Shown piece by piece: positions 61,067 to 64,000 of a stretch of 64,000 bases of DNA. Position 1 is the stretch's first letter, and each line of letters opens with the position of its first letter. Under the pieces are notes generated by a model that was given only the letters and a program-made list of their open reading frames with translations, was not told the DNA's origin and did no database searches. The translations under genes were made by a program, and so were the position numbers. Source of the stretch: Chrysoperla carnea. Its lineage: Eukaryota > Arthropoda > Insecta > Neuroptera > Chrysopidae. Where the stretch lies: assembly GCF_905475395.1 (NCBI RefSeq), contig NC_058337.1, positions 103,410,368 to 103,474,367 of the forward strand. The letters are read 5' to 3'.

Positions 61067-63852
61067 ATGAATAATAATATAATAAAATTATTATTATTTA
61101 CATTATTTATACATAAATCATATACAGAAACAATTGTTTTAATGAGTGAAGTATTTGTTTTTAAAATAGAACCATCAATGTTTAATTGGACATTATCGTA
61201 TGAACAAGGTATCATTACGTTAACACTATTTCAAATAAATGATGTCGTTTTGTTTTTAAAAGATGCATGGCTATTATTTTGTAGTATTTAACAAAATTTA
61301 TTTTGCATTGTTTAATTTTGAACGTGTTGCTTCTTATAGATTTGATTTAGAGGGGAACCACTTCATATTGGCCCAAAAAAAATATTTTCCCGGAGAATAT
61401 AGACTTATGCACTGTATCGAAAGTAAACGGTGAGGGGGGATGTAATAAATCTGTTTCATAACTCTTAGAACGCATTTAAAGGAGTGTGGGGACTTGAGAA
61501 TCTACAGGGACTCACCTTTTTCGATATGTAGGGTTTTTAACTAGACGGAACAATGTTATAAATATGGCGATTGATTTAAGTCATTTGGAGGGTGATTCAA
61601 AGAGAAAGTTTTGTCACTACAAAATCTCCACAACCTCTTCAAATTGAGCCAGGAAGTTGAAAATCGGTATGTATCTCAATGTCACAAAAAATGCTCGTTT
61701 TAAAACATTCTAAGTGTTACTATTATAACATAACATATAATGAGTACGCTTAGAATGTTTTAACTGTGGCACTTTTTCTGACAGTGAGTGTACATCAGAT
61801 AAGAGTCAAGGAAAAGTCTTTTGGACGTGAAAACTTCGTGTTGAAATACTATGAATTTTGGCTGTTTTTGAGGCTTTGTGTACCTCCAAAACCTCTCCCA
61901 ATCATGCTAGCGTGTTGAAAATCTTTATCTAGGTTGAATTAGTGAAGGAAGTTTCGCATTTTCAAAGCTCCATAAAATTGTGCTCGAAGGCTAAATAATA
62001 AGTATCATTTAAGAAGCATCTAATGAGGAGAAATGTGACCTTCGTAATGGAGCTTTGCTGCTCACGAGTTTTCTGTAGTAAAATTTGTGATAGTGGCTGC
62101 TTGAGTAAGGGGTAACCGGTTACGGTGTAAGGTGTGAAGTATAAATCAGTGTTTAAACAGAAATAAATTTCAGACTAGCCAAAATTAGAAGATAACATGA
62201 ATAACAACTTAAGCTGAGTTCTTTTGAGTTAAAAGAAGGATTAAAAATGAGCTCAATAGAGTTGAGGACTTCCACTCAAGTTTTCGATTTCCAAGATAAC
62301 ACTTTGAGTCTTACGAGTATTGGAGGAGGGCATCTATTAGCCCATTTCTTAAGTTCAAGGATAATAAAGTAGCATTTCAGCAAATATTGTGTATTTTTAA
62401 CGATACAAAAAGTGTCGAGCTTTTTATTTTGCTTAGTGTTTGCCCATGTCTCCGATAATCGTAGAATAAAGATAAGTATTCGCAACTCCAAAATACTGAC
62501 CTGACCTATATCATGGAGGCACTTGTTACCTCTACCATCTTTATCAAATTATTACTTTTAAACTGCATTCTTGGGTCTAATAGTCCGTAGGAACCATCTT
62601 GTAAACTGTTAGAAATAGAACAAAAGTTTAAACGTAAATAATGTAGTATGCTATAAAAAAATAAACAACTTTTGTTAAACAATTTTTTGTAAACATCACT
62701 GTTTATCCGTGAGTGCGCAAATTAGAACAAAACTTTGGTGTAACTTTTCTCAAAAACTATAAAATTTGCAGGAAGCTTCAGCTAATGGTCTTGTGAAATA
62801 CTCTCGAAACCAAAACAGATGGGTGTTATAAAATTATGACTGCTTTGTGTATGTCTGTTGTCTGCCTGTGGCATCGAAGCGCCTGAACGGATGAATCGAT
62901 TTAGATTTTGTTTTTCGTTTGAAAGTGAATTTAATGGAAAGTATTCTTACCCGAGTTCCGTACCCGAAAAATTTATCGGGGTTTTTTTTAAATTTTGTAA
63001 ATTTCACTTGTAAATATATTGTTTGATAATTTGATAATTTTTAGCACATAGGTTCAATTGTTATCAGTCTCCCAAATCTTTTTTTTTTTTTTTTGCTCAA
63101 TAGATGGAAGAAGTACTTTAATAAAATATACAAAAATAATAAACGTTGATTCTATTATTCTTATAGTCAATAATGATATGATGATCGAAGACGAATACAT
63201 ATACAGAGCATCGTTAGTAAATAAACCAGATTTACCAGAATGGATTCAATATAAATATAGTAAACGCTATCATTGTGGTTATTTATATGGCGTACCTACA
63301 CCAACAAATAATTACAATTATTATTTAAATAATAATAACAACAATAATGAACAACATAAAATTATTGAACAATTACAAATAATTGGTTTAAATCGTATAT
63401 CATACGAAACACGTTTAATGAATTTAAACATACATATTATTGATAAATTACATAAAGCAAAATATGAGGTTCAATTGAAAATCGATAATATCAATATTGA
63501 TGATATGTTTAATAATAATCGTAATAAAATCGATACTTTATTGAATATATTTAAATTAAAATTATGGAGGACAGCGTATAATGATTTATATTTGACATTT
63601 ATTGATTCAACAATTAATTTGGGTGGACGTTTACCATTACATCCGTTTGATGATGAAGGTGTTATATTACGATTTGGTAGCTATCAACCATTTACAAGTG
63701 AATTATTAGAATTACATGATGAAGTTAAACCATTATATAAATATAAAACTGTTGGACATTCATGTCCACGTGATTTTAAACGTACAACCGTTGATCGTTT
63801 ATTTAGAGATTTAGGTTTTGCATTAGATTGGTGTTCGTTTCAATTGTTTAAC
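61067..63852 (+). CDS. Alpha/epsilon-sarcoglycan (5' part; continues beyond the window)
   Basis: Exons 61067-61208 and 63104-63852 join in phase 1 and encode 297 residues. The second exon ends at a donor AAC|GTAAGT, so more exons lie to the right of the window. Residues 1-20 are a signal peptide (LLLFTLFIH, then TET). SEVFVFKIEPSMF is the conserved start of the extracellular region. It is followed by YRASLVNKPDLPEWIQY, GYLYGVPTP, ISYETR, a GGRLPLHP block, and FRDLGFALDWC with nearby Cys (HSCP). That order is the alpha/epsilon-sarcoglycan (Scg-alpha) pattern. These are type I membrane proteins of the dystrophin-glycoprotein complex in muscle and other tissues. An Asn-rich insert (LNNNNNNNEQ) lies in a surface loop. 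The transmembrane segment is not yet reached. Alpha versus epsilon cannot be decided, as insects have one gene. Confidence 0.87.
62571..62790 (+). repeat. Dispersed repeat family B, fragment (sarcoglycan intron 1)
   Basis: It carries the middle of the repeat: GGAACCATCTTGTAAAC, AGAACAAAAGTTTAAA, a CATCACTGTTTATCCGTGAG block and TTTCTCAAAAACTATAAA. Both ends are missing. It is followed at about 62830 by a different repeat with GTCTGCCTGTGGCATCGAAG and CGGATGAATCGATTT, of a kind common in insect genomes. Confidence 0.65.
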
Positions 63853-64000
63853 GTAAGTATTTTGTTATTTTCTCGAATTTTTACAAGTTTATTATTTATA
63901 AAATTACTTGTGATAAATCTATGTGAATACTATGTCGTCGGTTATCGTGGCGTGACCTCAATCGGCCACGAAAACAGGTTAAGCAACCGGAGCATAAGTT
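63853..64000. other. Start of sarcoglycan intron 2
   Basis: Non-coding sequence after the GTAAGT donor up to the window edge. The last 60 bases are GC-richer, which may mark a repeat running off the window. Confidence 0.4.

Noticed and set aside
1-64000. CRISPR arrays, operons, phage or bacterial islands
   Set aside because: Every supported gene is a spliced or clearly animal-type gene. No evenly spaced direct repeats or bacterial gene order occur.

Overview
The window is AT-rich nuclear DNA from an animal, almost certainly an insect. It has intron-split genes with GT-AG junctions, a zinc-finger protein with an N-terminal ZAD-type domain (an arthropod hallmark), remnants of non-LTR retrotransposons and many TA-flanked miniature inverted-repeat elements. 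Coding sequence uses A/T-ending codons almost exclusively and is packed with Asn and Asp codons (AAT, GAT). The order cannot be fixed from sequence alone. All gene names come from recognising protein motifs by eye, without a database search.

Layout. 1-396: tail of a non-LTR retrotransposon. 1074-4480 (+): ZAD C2H2 zinc-finger gene in two exons. 4481-8818: repeat-rich spacer. 8819-19105 (+): nine-exon NSD-family histone H3K36 methyltransferase with PWWP, PHD, PWWP, AWS-SET-postSET and PHD domains. 19106-23317: spacer with a hairpin element. 23318-24721 (+): intronless 11-finger C2H2 gene. 26117-28997 (+): small SR-rich protein resembling RSRC1. 29152-31891 (+): DIPK2-type divergent kinase-like protein. 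31910-36101 (-): KCTD9, tail to tail with DIPK2 at 18 bp. 37940-41077 (+): VIP36/LMAN2-type L-type lectin. 41078-48320: long spacer. 48321-58129 (-): seven-exon type I inositol polyphosphate 5-phosphatase (INPP5A) with a large Asn/Thr/Ser-rich tail before a CaaX box. 61067 to beyond the right edge (+): alpha/epsilon-sarcoglycan.

The genes do not form a pathway. They are ordinary conserved animal genes: chromatin and transcription (NSD, two zinc-finger proteins), splicing (RSRC1-like), secretory pathway (LMAN2, DIPK2), ubiquitin adaptor (KCTD9), Ca2+/IP3 signalling (INPP5A) and the dystrophin complex (sarcoglycan). RSRC1-like, DIPK2 and KCTD9 are packed very tightly, while the other spacers run to several kilobases.

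I found no convincing new biological system. The most interesting signals are in the repeats: three families of TA-flanked inverted-repeat elements or foldbacks, a pair of related elements with perfect 8-bp target duplications (one nested in a retroelement), a near-perfect 101-bp hairpin with a 16-bp flanking duplication whose relative carries hammerhead-like blocks, and a dispersed repeat whose 3' end appears to supply a splice acceptor. The Asn-rich expansions, especially the INPP5A tail, also stand out.
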